Below are positions 46,918 to 56,237 of a DNA stretch of 64,000 bases, one piece after another. A program made the translations under genes and the position numbers. Positions within the stretch are counted from its first letter, which is position 1. Each line of letters starts with the position of its first letter. Location of the stretch: positions 124,001-188,000 of the forward strand of contig NZ_LIPF01000002.1 in NCBI RefSeq assembly GCF_001905385.1, in the 5' to 3' direction. The stretch is from Streptomyces sp. CB02414 (GTDB lineage: Bacteria > Actinomycetota > Actinomycetes > Streptomycetales > Streptomycetaceae). The notes below the pieces were generated by a model, which had not been told where the DNA came from, made no database searches, and saw only the letters and a program-made list of their open reading frames with translations.

Positions 46918-47559
46918 TCAGGCACGGGGCCAGACGGCCAGGGCAATTTCCGCGAGGGCTTCCAGCTCGGTCCGGCTCGCGCCGTCGCGCGCCTGCTGGG
47001 ACATGCCCTGGATCATGGCACCGGTGTACCGGGCGAGGGCGGCGGCGTCGGTGTCCGGGGGCAGCACTCCCGCGGCGACGTCGGTATCGATCCGGCTCTC
47101 GATCGCGGCGATGTTGGCGTTGCGCCGCCGGCGCAGGGACTCCTCGACCTCGGCGGTCGAGCAGTTGGCGGCCGCGTGGATGACGAGGCAGCCGTGCGGG
47201 CGCCCGGGCGCGGTGTACTCGGCCGCGGCCTCGCGCAGCATCCGCTCCACGCCCGCCCGTGCCGTCGGCTCTTCGGCGAGGGCGCGGTCCCCGAAGGAGC
47301 CGTACCGGGCGCCGTACTCCTGGACGACCTCCTCGAAGAGCGAACGCTTGTCGCCGAAGGCGGCGTAGAGACTCGGGGCGCCGATGTCCATGGCACGGGT
47401 GAGGTCGGAGACCGACGTCGCCTCGTACCCGTGCTCCCAGAAGGCCATCAGCGCCTTCTCCAGGGCCGTCGCGCGATCGAAGGAACGGGGGCGGCCACGG
47501 GTCCTGGCACTTCGGACCGGCGTCCCGGCCAGGTCGTTCTTCTCGTCACTGCTCACCAT
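46918..47559 (-). CDS. TetR-family transcriptional regulator
   Basis: A protein of about 213 residues. The N-terminal TetR helix-turn-helix reads 'GYEATSVSDLTRAMDIGAPSLYAAFGDKRSLFEEVV' near residues 35-70, and the C-terminal helical ligand domain has 'HGCLVIHAAANC'. It is divergent from the SDR gene and shares with it two identical-core operators. ATG 47559 is my choice; ATG 47568 lies just after the TATAAA -10-like sequence. It probably represses both genes. Confidence 0.9.
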   Translation of the reverse strand: MVSSDEKNDLAGTPVRSARTRGRPRSFDRATALEKALMAFWEHGYEATSVSDLTRAMDIGAPSLYAAFGDKRSLFEEVVQEYGARYGSFGDRALAEEPTARAGVERMLREAAAEYTAPGRPHGCLVIHAAANCSTAEVEESLRRRRNANIAAIESRIDTDVAAGVLPPDTDAAALARYTGAMIQGMSQQARDGASRTELEALAEIALAVWPRA

Positions 47560-47572
47560 GGAGTGCATTTTA

Positions 47573-47584
47573 TAGCGGCCACTA
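47573..47584. promoter_or_regulatory. TetR operator 1
   Basis: TAGCGGCCACTA, a near-perfect palindrome that overlaps a leftward -10-like TATAAA of the TetR gene. The same core recurs at 47621-47632. Confidence 0.65.
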
Positions 47585-47620
47585 GAAAAATGGCGCCGGC
47601 CTGCTGTACGGTCTTCTCTG

Positions 47621-47632
47621 TAGCGACCGCTA
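47621..47632. promoter_or_regulatory. TetR operator 2
   Basis: TAGCGACCGCTA, a near-perfect palindrome located 24 bp before the SDR start. It shares TAGCGRCCRCTA with operator 1, and the two are 48 bp apart centre to centre. Confidence 0.65.
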
Positions 47633-47656
47633 GATAAATTCGGAGGGGGCGCCGAC

Positions 47657-48409
47657 ATGGGCGTGCTTACGGGCAGGACGGCTCTCGTCACGGGAGCGAG
47701 CAGGGGCATCGGGCGAGGGATCGCGGAGCGGCTGGGCCGCGACGGCGCCCGGGTCGCCGTGCACTACGGCAGGAACGGGGCGGCGGCGAAGGAGACGGTC
47801 GCCGCCATCGAGGCGGCGGGCGGCTCGGCGTTCGCGATCGAGGCCGACCTGCGCGCTCCCCGAGCGGCCGAGGCGCTGTGGGAGGAGTTCGACCGGCACG
47901 CCGACGGGCTGGACATCCTGGTGAACAACGCCGGGATCGGCAGTACGCGCCCCATCGGGGAGATAGGCGAGGAGGAGTACGACGCGGTCTTCGCGGTCAA
48001 CGTGAAGGCACCGTTCTTCATCCTCAAGCACGGCATGGAGCGACTGCGCGACGGCGGCCGGGTCGTCAACATCTCGTCGGGACTGGCCCGCACCGCGGTG
48101 ATGCCGGACAACATGGCGTACTCGATGACGAAGGGCGCGCTGGACGTGCTCTCGCGTGACCTCTCCAAGGTGCTGGGCACTCGTGGCATCACCGTGAACT
48201 CGGTGGCGCCCGGCATCATCGACACGGACAACACGGCCGAGATGCTGCACGGGAGCGCGGACGGCTGGGGCCGGGCGGCGGCGCTCTCCGCGCTGGGCGG
48301 GGTGGGGGCCCCGGCCGAGGTCGCCGACGTGGTCGCGTTCCTCGCCTCGCACGAGAGCCGGTGGATCACGGGGAGCTGGGTGGACGCGACGGGAGGTTCG
48401 CTGACGTGA
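47657..48409 (+). CDS. SDR-family oxidoreductase
   Basis: A 250-residue classical short-chain dehydrogenase/reductase with NAD(P)-binding TGASRGIG near residue 12, 'NNAGIGS' near 90, catalytic Ser in 'NISSG', and the YxxxK pair in 'AYSMTKGAL' near 155. 'GSWVDATGGSLT' closes the protein. The substrate may be a 3-oxoacyl or other keto compound. The ATG follows GGAGGGGG. The gene is divergent from the TetR regulator and has twin operators in its promoter, so it is probably its regulatory target. Confidence 0.92.
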   Translation: MGVLTGRTALVTGASRGIGRGIAERLGRDGARVAVHYGRNGAAAKETVAAIEAAGGSAFAIEADLRAPRAAEALWEEFDRHADGLDILVNNAGIGSTRPIGEIGEEEYDAVFAVNVKAPFFILKHGMERLRDGGRVVNISSGLARTAVMPDNMAYSMTKGALDVLSRDLSKVLGTRGITVNSVAPGIIDTDNTAEMLHGSADGWGRAAALSALGGVGAPAEVADVVAFLASHESRWITGSWVDATGGSLT

Positions 48410-48485
48410 CCCCGGCGTGAGAGCGCCACCGTCAGGCCGCACCGCCCGACCGTTTCGACGCGCCCGCGGGGCCCCGCTCTGTTAG

Positions 48486-48501
48486 ATTGGTCTAAACCAC
48501 A
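48486..48501. promoter_or_regulatory. DasR-responsive element upstream of nagB
   Basis: ATTGGTCTAAACCACA, matching the dre consensus at 12 of 16 positions and centred about 60 bp before the nagB start. nagB is a known DasR target in Streptomyces. Confidence 0.85.
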
Positions 48502-48552
48502 TAGCCAGTCCCGGACCCCGGGTGAGTCCTCTCTTCGAAACGGCAGGCAAGC

Positions 48553-49338
48553 GTGGAAGTTGTCATCGTTCCCGACGCCAGGGCAGGCGGCGAGTTGATA
48601 GCCGAAGCCATGGCGCAGTTGCTCCGGCGCAAGCCCGACGCCCTGCTCGGGGTGGCCACCGGCTCGACGCCGCTGCCGGTGTACGAGGCGCTGACCGCAA
48701 AGGTGCGCTCGGGTGCCGTGGACACCGCGCGGGCGCGGATCGCCCAGCTCGACGAGTACGTGGGGCTCCCGGCCGAGCACCCGGAGTCGTACCGCTCGGT
48801 GCTGCGGCGCGAGGTGCTCGAGCCGCTGGGCATCGGCATGGACGCGTTCATGGGCCCCGACGGCACGGCGGCGGACGTACAGGGCGCGTGCGAGGCGTAC
48901 GACAAGGCGCTCGGCGCGGCCGGCGGCGTCGACCTCCAGCTGCTGGGGATCGGAACGGACGGGCACATCGGCTTCAACGAGCCGTGTTCCTCGCTCGCCT
49001 CCCGGACCCGGATCAAGACGCTCACCGAGCAGACCCGCGTCGACAACGCGCGCTTCTTCGACGGCGACATCGACCAGGTGCCGCACCACGTGATCACGCA
49101 GGGCATCGGCACCATCCTGGAGGCCCGGCACGTGGTGCTGCTCGCCACCGGCGAGGGCAAGGCGGACGCGGTGGCCGCGAGCGTCGAGGGGCCTGTCGCC
49201 GCCGTGTGCCCGGCCTCCGCGCTCCAGCTGCACCCGCACGCCACGGTGGTCGTCGACGAGGCCGCCGCCTCCAAGCTGAAGCTCGCCGACTACTTCCGGC
49301 ACACGTACGCCCACAAGCCCGACTGGCAGGGGATCTGA
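48553..49338 (+). CDS. nagB: Glucosamine-6-phosphate deaminase
   Basis: A 261-residue isomerase/deaminase that converts glucosamine-6-phosphate to fructose-6-phosphate and ammonia, feeding chitin-derived sugar into glycolysis. 'LLGVATGSTPLPVYEAL' binds phosphate, 'LDEYVGLP' carries the catalytic Asp, and 'GIGTDGHIGFNEP' contains the active-site His. GTG 48553 starts the protein (VEVVIVPDA). A dre site controls its promoter. Monocistronic, ended by a hairpin near 49375. Confidence 0.95.
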   Translation: MEVVIVPDARAGGELIAEAMAQLLRRKPDALLGVATGSTPLPVYEALTAKVRSGAVDTARARIAQLDEYVGLPAEHPESYRSVLRREVLEPLGIGMDAFMGPDGTAADVQGACEAYDKALGAAGGVDLQLLGIGTDGHIGFNEPCSSLASRTRIKTLTEQTRVDNARFFDGDIDQVPHHVITQGIGTILEARHVVLLATGEGKADAVAASVEGPVAAVCPASALQLHPHATVVVDEAAASKLKLADYFRHTYAHKPDWQGI

Positions 49339-49374
49339 GCGCACCCGGTCCCTCGCGACCGGACAGCCGCGTGC

Positions 49375-49410
49375 GGAGAGGGCGCCGTCCTGGGTGGACG
49401 ACGCCCTCCG
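49375..49410 (+). terminator. Hairpin terminator after nagB
   Basis: An imperfect stem of about 13 bp (GGAGAGGGCGCCGTCC / GGACGACGCCCTCC) with a short loop, 36 bp past the nagB stop. The remaining sequence to 49732 is GC-rich, with no supported gene on either strand. Confidence 0.65.
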
Positions 49411-49732
49411 TCGTCTCCGGCCTGCAACGCGCGCTGCGCCGTCCCGACGGGTTGCGTCCTCCGCAGCTCCGGTGGGCGCCCTCGCGCTTCTCCGGCGGGC
49501 AGTTCCCTTCGCCGTCCCTGCGGGCGGTGCGCATCGCCGTCCCGGCGGACCGGCCTGTCCCGTTCCGCGTCGCGGAGGGCGGGACCGGGGCTGTGCGGCG
49601 GCGGGCTGGGCAGCGTCCGCCGGTACCTGCCCACGGACGCGCACCGGCACCACGCAACACCCCCCACTCCGTCCCACCGCACCGTCGGACACCCCACGCC
49701 GGACACACCGCCCCACCGCCGAACGCCCCGGA

Positions 49733-49781
49733 CACGCCGAAGGCGCCGGTCCTCCCCCGAGGGGCCGGCGCCTTCGGCGTG
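49733..49781 (-). terminator. Terminator of the leftward das/GH3 transcription unit
   Basis: Perfect 17-bp arms (49733-49749 and 49765-49781, CACGCCGAAGGCGCCGG and complement) with a 15-nt loop, 17 bp beyond the GH3 stop codon. It should end the leftward unit made of dasA-dasB-dasC and the hydrolase. Confidence 0.85.
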
Positions 49782-49797
49782 CCGGTGGGTGTGCGTG

Positions 49798-51288
49798 CTA
49801 CGCGCCCGTGACGGCCTCCGCCGCCGCACGGCCGCAGACGCGGGCCGCGCCGTGGGTGGCCAGGTGGAGGGAGCCGCGGGGTTCGGCGCGGGGGACGCCC
49901 ATCTCGACCACGATCGTGTCGGGGCGGGCCGCCAGCAGAGTGTCCAGGGCCGCCGCCATCCAGGGGTGCCGGTGCTCGTCGCGGACGACGGCCACGATCC
50001 GGCGCTTCCCGGCGGCGGCCAGCACCTCTCCCCCGGCGTCCGGGCCGGTGAAGCTGCCGGTCTCCGTCCCGGGAAGCAGATGGGAGAGCTCGGCGGCGAT
50101 GCCCCACGGCGTCTCGTCGCCGACCGCGATGTTCGCGACCGGCGTCAGCGCGGCGACGTACGGCGGCTCGGTGAGCGGTGTGAAGCCGTCGGCGCCGGTG
50201 AACCGCAGGGCACGGCGGGCGGCGCGCAGGCCCACCTCGGTGTCGGCGGTGTCCCCGGCCCCGTCGTCCGGACGGTTCGCCGCGGCCCAGCCGGCCAGGG
50301 CACGGACGCGTTCGGCCGCGTCGGCCAGGCGTTCCTCGGGCAGCTCGCCCGAGCGGACGGCCTCGACCAGGGCGTCGCTCAGCCGCCGTACCGTGTCCTC
50401 GTCGGAGAGCCCGCCGCCCACGCAGATCGCGTCGGCGCCGGCGGCGATGGCCAGCACGCTGCCGCGTTCGATGCCGTACGTGCCCGAGATGGCCCGCATC
50501 TCGATGCCGTCGGTGACGATCAGACCCTGGTAGCCCAGCTCGCCGCGGAGCAGGTCGGTGAGGATGCGCCGGGACAACGTTGCCGGACGGTCCGGGTCCA
50601 GTGCCGGGGCCAGGATGTGGGCGCTCATCACCGCGCGGCTGCCGGCGGCGATGGCCGCGCGGAAGGGGACCAGATCGCGTGCGGCCAGCACGTCGCCGTC
50701 CACGTCGATGCGCGGCACGTCGTGGTGGGAGTCGACGGCCGTGTCGCCGTGTCCGGGGAAGTGCTTGGTGCAGGCGGCCACGCCGGACGACTGCAGGCCG
50801 GTGACGTACGCGGCGGTGTGCCGGGCGACCAGGTCGGTGCCGGCGCCGAAGGAGCGCACGCCGATCACCGGGTTGTCCGGGTTGGAGTTCACGTCGGCGG
50901 ACGGGGCCCAGTTGAAGTTGACTCCGCAGTCCGCGAGCCGGCGGCCCAGTTCCGCGGCCACCTCGCGGGTGAGCCCGACGTCGTCCACCGCGCCGAGGGC
51001 GAGGTTGCCGGGGAAGGAGGAGCCGGCACGCACCTCCAGACGGGTGACGTCGCCGCCCTCCTCGTCGATGGCGACGAGGACGTCCTCGCGCCCGGCGCGC
51101 AGCTGCGCGGTCAGCGCGGCCACCTGCTCGGGCGTGCTGACGTTGCGCCCGAACAGGGCGACGGAGGCCAGGCCCTCGTCGAGACGGCGCAGCAGCCAGT
51201 CGGGGGCGGTGGTTCCGGTGAAGCCGGGCTGGAGGACCGCGAGCGCGTCGCGCGTGAGGGTGTCGGTGGCCCTGGCGATGGTGGTCAT
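49798..51288 (-). CDS. GH3-family beta-N-acetylhexosaminidase (NagZ-like)
   Basis: A 496-residue glycoside hydrolase family 3 enzyme. 'VAIDEEGGDVTRLE' and 'GVAACTKHFPGHGDT' include the NagZ signature, and the nucleophile Asp is in 'LIVTDGIEM' near residue 260. The C-terminal alpha/beta domain has 'VAVVRDEHRHPWM'. No signal peptide, so it acts on imported chitobiose or muropeptides in the cytoplasm, releasing GlcNAc. It begins 8 bp after dasC, so it is the last gene of the das operon. ATG 51288 starts it; the ribosome site is weak. Confidence 0.9.
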   Translation of the reverse strand: MTTIARATDTLTRDALAVLQPGFTGTTAPDWLLRRLDEGLASVALFGRNVSTPEQVAALTAQLRAGREDVLVAIDEEGGDVTRLEVRAGSSFPGNLALGAVDDVGLTREVAAELGRRLADCGVNFNWAPSADVNSNPDNPVIGVRSFGAGTDLVARHTAAYVTGLQSSGVAACTKHFPGHGDTAVDSHHDVPRIDVDGDVLAARDLVPFRAAIAAGSRAVMSAHILAPALDPDRPATLSRRILTDLLRGELGYQGLIVTDGIEMRAISGTYGIERGSVLAIAAGADAICVGGGLSDEDTVRRLSDALVEAVRSGELPEERLADAAERVRALAGWAAANRPDDGAGDTADTEVGLRAARRALRFTGADGFTPLTEPPYVAALTPVANIAVGDETPWGIAAELSHLLPGTETGSFTGPDAGGEVLAAAGKRRIVAVVRDEHRHPWMAAALDTLLAARPDTIVVEMGVPRAEPRGSLHLATHGAARVCGRAAAEAVTGA

Positions 51289-51296
51289 CGGTGGCG

Positions 51297-52193
51297 TTAT
51301 CCCTTCACGGCGCCGGAGGTGAGACCAGCGGCCATCTTCTTCTGGACGATCATGAAGAACGCGACGACCGGTATCGCGATCAGTGTCGAGGCGGCCATGA
51401 GCGCGCCGTAGTCGGTTCCGCGGTCGGTGGTGAAGTTCATGAGCCACACGTTGAGCGTGTACTTGTCGTTGTCCTGCAGCACGATGTAGGCGAGCAGGTA
51501 CTCGTTCCACGCGTTGATCAGGGAGAAGATCGACGCGGCCGCCAGTCCGGGGGCGAGCAGCGGGAAGATCACCCGCCAGAAGGCGCCCATGCGGGAGCAG
51601 CCGTCCACCATGGCCGCCTCTTCGAGTTCCTTGGGGATGTTCACGACGAAGCCGCGGATCATCCAGGTCGCGAACGGAAGCGTGGAGACGAGGTAGATGA
51701 TGATCACACCCCAGTACTCGTTGATCGCGCCCAGGTCGTTCAGCTGGATGTAGAGGGGGATGAGCATGGTGGTCGGCGGCAGCAGCTGCACCAGCAGCAG
51801 AATGATCATGAAGACCTTGCGGCCGGCGAACCGGAAGCGCCCGATGGCGAAGGCGGCGATCGTGGAGAGGATCATCGCGCCGACGACCGCGGTCACACAG
51901 ATGATGAGGCTGGACTGGATCGCGGTGCCGAAGTTGGGCGCGTCGATCGCCCGGGAGAAGTTGTCCAGGGTGAAGGAGGACGGCCACAGCGTCTGGTCGT
52001 AGGACCGGATCTCGTGGTTGGGGCGCAGGGCGCTGATCACCAGCCAGTACACCGGGAAGGCCATCACCACGAAGGTGACGAGCCCCACGAGGTTGTAGAA
52101 GTGCCGGCTGCGCTTCTTGCGGTCGGGCCGCAGGGCGGTCTCCAGCGCGGGCTCCGTCGCGCCCGGGGCGGTCGTGGCGGTCGTGGTGCTCAC
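51297..52193 (-). CDS. dasC: Chitobiose ABC permease DasC
   Basis: A 298-residue MalG-type sugar permease with six membrane segments. The EAA loop 'EEAAMVDGCSRMGAFWRVIFPLLAPG' lies near residue 195 and docks on the shared ATPase MsiK, which is encoded elsewhere. GTG 52193 overlaps the dasB stop by 4 bp (GTGA). It forms the channel with DasB for uptake of N,N'-diacetylchitobiose bound by DasA. Confidence 0.94.
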   Translation of the reverse strand: MSTTTATTAPGATEPALETALRPDRKKRSRHFYNLVGLVTFVVMAFPVYWLVISALRPNHEIRSYDQTLWPSSFTLDNFSRAIDAPNFGTAIQSSLIICVTAVVGAMILSTIAAFAIGRFRFAGRKVFMIILLLVQLLPPTTMLIPLYIQLNDLGAINEYWGVIIIYLVSTLPFATWMIRGFVVNIPKELEEAAMVDGCSRMGAFWRVIFPLLAPGLAAASIFSLINAWNEYLLAYIVLQDNDKYTLNVWLMNFTTDRGTDYGALMAASTLIAIPVVAFFMIVQKKMAAGLTSGAVKG

Positions 52194-53182
52194 TCGACGT
52201 CTCCGATCTTGATCAGCTGGCGCAGGTAGTAGACGGCCACGCCGGACAGGAGCAGCACGGTGATCAGCGCGATGGCGGCGCCCTGGCTGAAGGAGTTCGA
52301 CTCGAAGGCCTTCTCGTAGGAGTACAGGCCGAGCAGGTTGTACTCCGGCTCCGGCTTGTTGCCGCGCATCAGGAAGACCTGGCCGAAGACGTTGAAGTCC
52401 CAGATCACGGAGAGCGTGGCGACCATCTGGAAGACCGGCTTGATGACGGGCCAGGTCACGTACCGGAAGACGCCCACGCGTCCGGCGCCGTCGAGTTCCG
52501 CGGCCTCCTCCAGCTCGGCGGGCACCTGGGTGAGCGCCGCGTACAGGGTGACGGCCACGAACGGCACCGCTCCCCACACCACCACGGCACCGATCACGAT
52601 GAAGCCCTGTTTGGGGTCGAGGAACCAGTTGTGGCCCTGGAAGTCGAGACCGAGGTACTCGGTCAGCACCATGTTGGCGACGCCGTAGTCGGAGTCGGCG
52701 AACCAGCGGAAGATCGAGGTGGCCACGAGCAGCGGCAATGACCAGGCGGCGATGAGCGCGCCGGTCAGCAGCAGCCGTACGGCCTTGGTCATGCGCTGCA
52801 TGGAATGGGCGAGGAAGAGCCCGATGGCCATGGTGGCGACGACGCATATGACCATGAACAGGACGGTGCGCCACAGGACGTCGTAGAACTCGCTCTCGCC
52901 CAGGATGTTGGTGAACTGCTCCAAGCCCACCCATTCGGCGGCCTGGCCGGTCCACAGTTCCCGTCTGCCCACGTCCTGGAAGGACATGATCACTGTCTTG
53001 ATCAGCGGCCAGAGGAACACCGCGGCGAGTGCCACGGCGGCCGGTGCGATCAGGAGATAGGGCAGCAAAGGCCCGTTCGTCCACCGGCTTCGCCGGGGTG
53101 CGGACGGTGCCGGGCCGTCACCGGCGGGTGGCCGCGGGGCGGGCACCTCCGGGCCGGCGGTCTTGATGTCGGCGGCACTCAC
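52190..53182 (-). CDS. dasB: Chitobiose ABC permease DasB
   Basis: A 330-residue MalF-type permease with six membrane segments after a 35-residue Pro/Ala-rich cytoplasmic N-terminus. The EAA loop 'EEAAELDGAGRVGVFRYVTWPVIKP' sits near residue 225. GTG 53182 starts the frame. It pairs with DasC in the membrane. No ATPase gene is present in the operon, in keeping with use of the general ATPase MsiK in Streptomyces. Confidence 0.94.
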   Translation of the reverse strand: MSAADIKTAGPEVPAPRPPAGDGPAPSAPRRSRWTNGPLLPYLLIAPAAVALAAVFLWPLIKTVIMSFQDVGRRELWTGQAAEWVGLEQFTNILGESEFYDVLWRTVLFMVICVVATMAIGLFLAHSMQRMTKAVRLLLTGALIAAWSLPLLVATSIFRWFADSDYGVANMVLTEYLGLDFQGHNWFLDPKQGFIVIGAVVVWGAVPFVAVTLYAALTQVPAELEEAAELDGAGRVGVFRYVTWPVIKPVFQMVATLSVIWDFNVFGQVFLMRGNKPEPEYNLLGLYSYEKAFESNSFSQGAAIALITVLLLSGVAVYYLRQLIKIGDVE

Positions 53183-53321
53183 TGTGCTGGCCTTCCGTTC
53201 GAAGGGTTCTGCGTCGGAGCGGTGGCCGGTCCGCCTCAGGCGGGCCGGCCACCCAACCGGCCCTGCCCGGCCGCGTGGCCGGACAAGGCACCGGAGGTCA
53301 ACGGGAGTCGAGCGGGGAGGC

Positions 53322-54626
53322 TCAGGCGCTCTCGTTGATCAACGAGTTGATCTCCGCGTCCGCCGCCTTGGTGGCGTCGGCGACCGACTTGCCCTTGAGG
53401 ATGTCGAGCAGCATCGTCTCGAGCGTTTCCTTCTTCTCGATCGCGGCCCAGCCGGGGGCGATCGGGGTGAACCAGGCGTCGGGGACCGCGTTGGCGACCG
53501 GGGCCGTGTCCGGGTTGGCCTTCAGCGGCTCCAGCTGCTTGGTGTTGTTGGGCAGGATGTCCTTCTCGGCCCGCGCGGCCTGGGACTTCTCGTTGGTGAA
53601 CAGCGCGATCCAGTCCTGCGCCATGTCCTGCTGGTCGGACTTGGAGATGGTGGCCAGGTCGGAACCGCCGATGAAGGAGGGCAGCGCCTTGCCGTTCGGG
53701 CCGGGCATGCCCGCCGTGGCGATCTTGCCTTCCAGCTTCGGGTTGCCGTTCGTCTTCGAGTCGACGACGCTGCCGGCTTCCCAGGCGTTGCCGTAGAGCA
53801 GGGCCGTCTTCTCGTTGGCCATGACGTTGGCGTGGTCCTGCTCGTCCTTGGTCTGGTCGCCGTGGTTGTACTTCTTGACCAGGTCGATGAAGTGCTGGAT
53901 GCCCTTCTGCGCCTCCGGCGTCGACAGGGCGGCCTTCCACTCCTTGCTGCCCTCGTCGTACTTGGCGATCTCGCCGCCGTACGCGGCTACGTAGGACATG
54001 GCGGCGTACCAGTAGCGGCCCGGCAGGTACAGCGCCGAGAAGGCGTTGTCCGCCTTGTACTTGTCCTGGACCTTGTCGAGGGCCTTGAGCAGGTCCGCCT
54101 CGGTCGTCGGCAGCTTGTCCGACCCGGTGCCGGCCTTGAACATGTCCTTGTTGTAGACGGCGACGCGGGCACCCGCGTAGTACGGAACGCAGTACAGCTT
54201 GCCCTCGTACGTGCAGGTGTCCTCGAGACCGTCGATCCACGTGTCCGAGTTGTCGTACTTCTTGGCGTCGACCTCACCGAGGGCACCGTTGAGGATGTAG
54301 GTCATCGTCTCGGTGTTGCCGAGCTCGACCACATCGGGGAACGAGTCGCCGGACAGGGCCGCGTCGAGCTTCTTGGTCTTGTCCGCCCACTGCTGGTACT
54401 GGACGTTGACCTTGACGCCGGGGTACTTCTTGTTGAACTCGTCATTGGCCTGCTTGACCAGTTCCGGCCAGCTGCTCTGGGCGTCCACCATGAGCCAGAC
54501 GGTGAGTTCGCCCTTGCGGTCCTTCGGGTTCTGATTGGACGAACCGTTGTCGTCGGAGCCCCCGCACGCCGCGACGGATGCCATCATGCCCGCGATACCG
54601 ATCGCGGCTATCAGCTTGCGCTTCAC
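53322..54626 (-). CDS. dasA: Chitobiose-binding lipoprotein DasA
   Basis: A 434-residue family-1 extracellular sugar-binding lipoprotein with lipobox 'ASVAACGG' at residues 16-23. The mature fold includes 'LTVWLMVDAQSSW', 'FPDVVELGNTETMTYI', 'GKLYCVPYYAGARVAVYNKDMF' and 'PSFIGGSDLAT'. It captures N,N'-diacetylchitobiose outside the cell and passes it to DasB/DasC. The GTG at 54626 has GAGGAGG upstream. Two DasR sites lie at 54716-54755 in its promoter region. First gene of the leftward operon. Confidence 0.95.
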   Translation of the reverse strand: MKRKLIAAIGIAGMMASVAACGGSDDNGSSNQNPKDRKGELTVWLMVDAQSSWPELVKQANDEFNKKYPGVKVNVQYQQWADKTKKLDAALSGDSFPDVVELGNTETMTYILNGALGEVDAKKYDNSDTWIDGLEDTCTYEGKLYCVPYYAGARVAVYNKDMFKAGTGSDKLPTTEADLLKALDKVQDKYKADNAFSALYLPGRYWYAAMSYVAAYGGEIAKYDEGSKEWKAALSTPEAQKGIQHFIDLVKKYNHGDQTKDEQDHANVMANEKTALLYGNAWEAGSVVDSKTNGNPKLEGKIATAGMPGPNGKALPSFIGGSDLATISKSDQQDMAQDWIALFTNEKSQAARAEKDILPNNTKQLEPLKANPDTAPVANAVPDAWFTPIAPGWAAIEKKETLETMLLDILKGKSVADATKAADAEINSLINESA

Positions 54627-54715
54627 GCCACCCTCCTCAGGGATGCCACAAACCCCCCTGCCTCCCTGCGGTTCAAGCGTGAACGCGTACCGCTCCTGGG
54701 GCCGGGACCTGGACC

Positions 54716-54731
54716 AATGGTGTAGACCAGT
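54716..54731. promoter_or_regulatory. DasR-responsive element 1 upstream of dasA
   Basis: AATGGTGTAGACCAGT, 14 of 16 matches to the dre consensus and the best site in the window. About 90 bp before the dasA start. Confidence 0.9.
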
Positions 54732-54739
54732 ACGGGGAG

Positions 54740-54755
54740 CTTGGCCCAGACCAAT
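54740..54755. promoter_or_regulatory. DasR-responsive element 2 upstream of dasA
   Basis: CTTGGCCCAGACCAAT, 11 of 16 matches, spaced 24 bp from site 1. A tandem arrangement of dre sites upstream of dasA is expected. Confidence 0.75.
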
Positions 54756-54931
54756 AGGGCTGTCAAGGGTGTTCAACCACGCTCCCGGCGTCCGTGATGC
54801 GACCGAGATATGCAGGGACCTTTCATTGCGCAAGCGGCAGATCGGACGGACCGGGACCGGGTGTACCACTGCCCATCGAACGACGCGCCGGTACGGTTCC
54901 GAACGCGCGTACCAGCACCGTCCGGCGGTGC

Positions 54932-54947
54932 TGTGGACTAGACCAAC
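54932..54947. promoter_or_regulatory. DasR-responsive element upstream of dasR
   Basis: TGTGGACTAGACCAAC, 11 of 16 matches, 132 bp before the dasR start. It would allow DasR to control its own gene. Confidence 0.75.
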
Positions 54948-55043
54948 AACGGTCCCGGAGGTATACAGAGGGGATCACGGAGCGTGCCGGACCATGCCGG
55001 CGCGGAGCCGTGCCACGATGTGAGCCGTGGCCGACAGGGATAG

Positions 55044-55850
<807 letters not shown>

Positions 55851-55979
55851 CCCGCCCACGCGACCCTGACATTGCGGTTGGGGACCGATATGCGGACGAG
55901 GGCTTCCGCCGTCCTGAACCCGTCACCTACATTTCGTGCGCACTGCACGAGGTGATCAGCGAGGGGACGGAGCCGCCGC

Positions 55980-56237
55980 ATGTCACAAGCACCACCACAG
56001 AGCAGAGACCCGGTGGTGACGCCGGTGCGCGTCGTCATCGGTCTCTGCCTTCTCGCACCGTTCGTCGCCATGCTCTGGGTCGGTTCGTACGCCAAGTCCG
56101 ACCCGGCCTTCATCGGCATCCCGTTCTTCTACTGGTACCAGATGGCGTGGGTGGTCATCTCCACCGCGCTGACGATGGTCGCCTACAAGCTGTGGCAGCG
56201 TGACCAGCGCGCTCGCCGGGAAGGCGGTTCCCGGTGA
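55980..56237 (+). CDS. DUF3311-family small membrane protein
   Basis: An 85-residue protein with two membrane helices (about residues 18-38 and 48-68) and a basic tail ('RDQRARREGGSR'). It is the short partner commonly encoded before sodium/solute symporters of the monocarboxylate type. Its stop overlaps the symporter GTG by 4 bp, so the two are made together. Likely a small subunit or stability factor. ATG 55980 follows a GGGGACGGAG-type ribosome site. Confidence 0.85.
   Translation: MSQAPPQSRDPVVTPVRVVIGLCLLAPFVAMLWVGSYAKSDPAFIGIPFFYWYQMAWVVISTALTMVAYKLWQRDQRARREGGSR

Noticed and set aside
49394-49797. Possible genes in the gap between nagB and the GH3 hydrolase
   Set aside because: Frames on both strands are Arg/Pro-rich, lack ribosome sites and domains, and include the two terminator hairpins.
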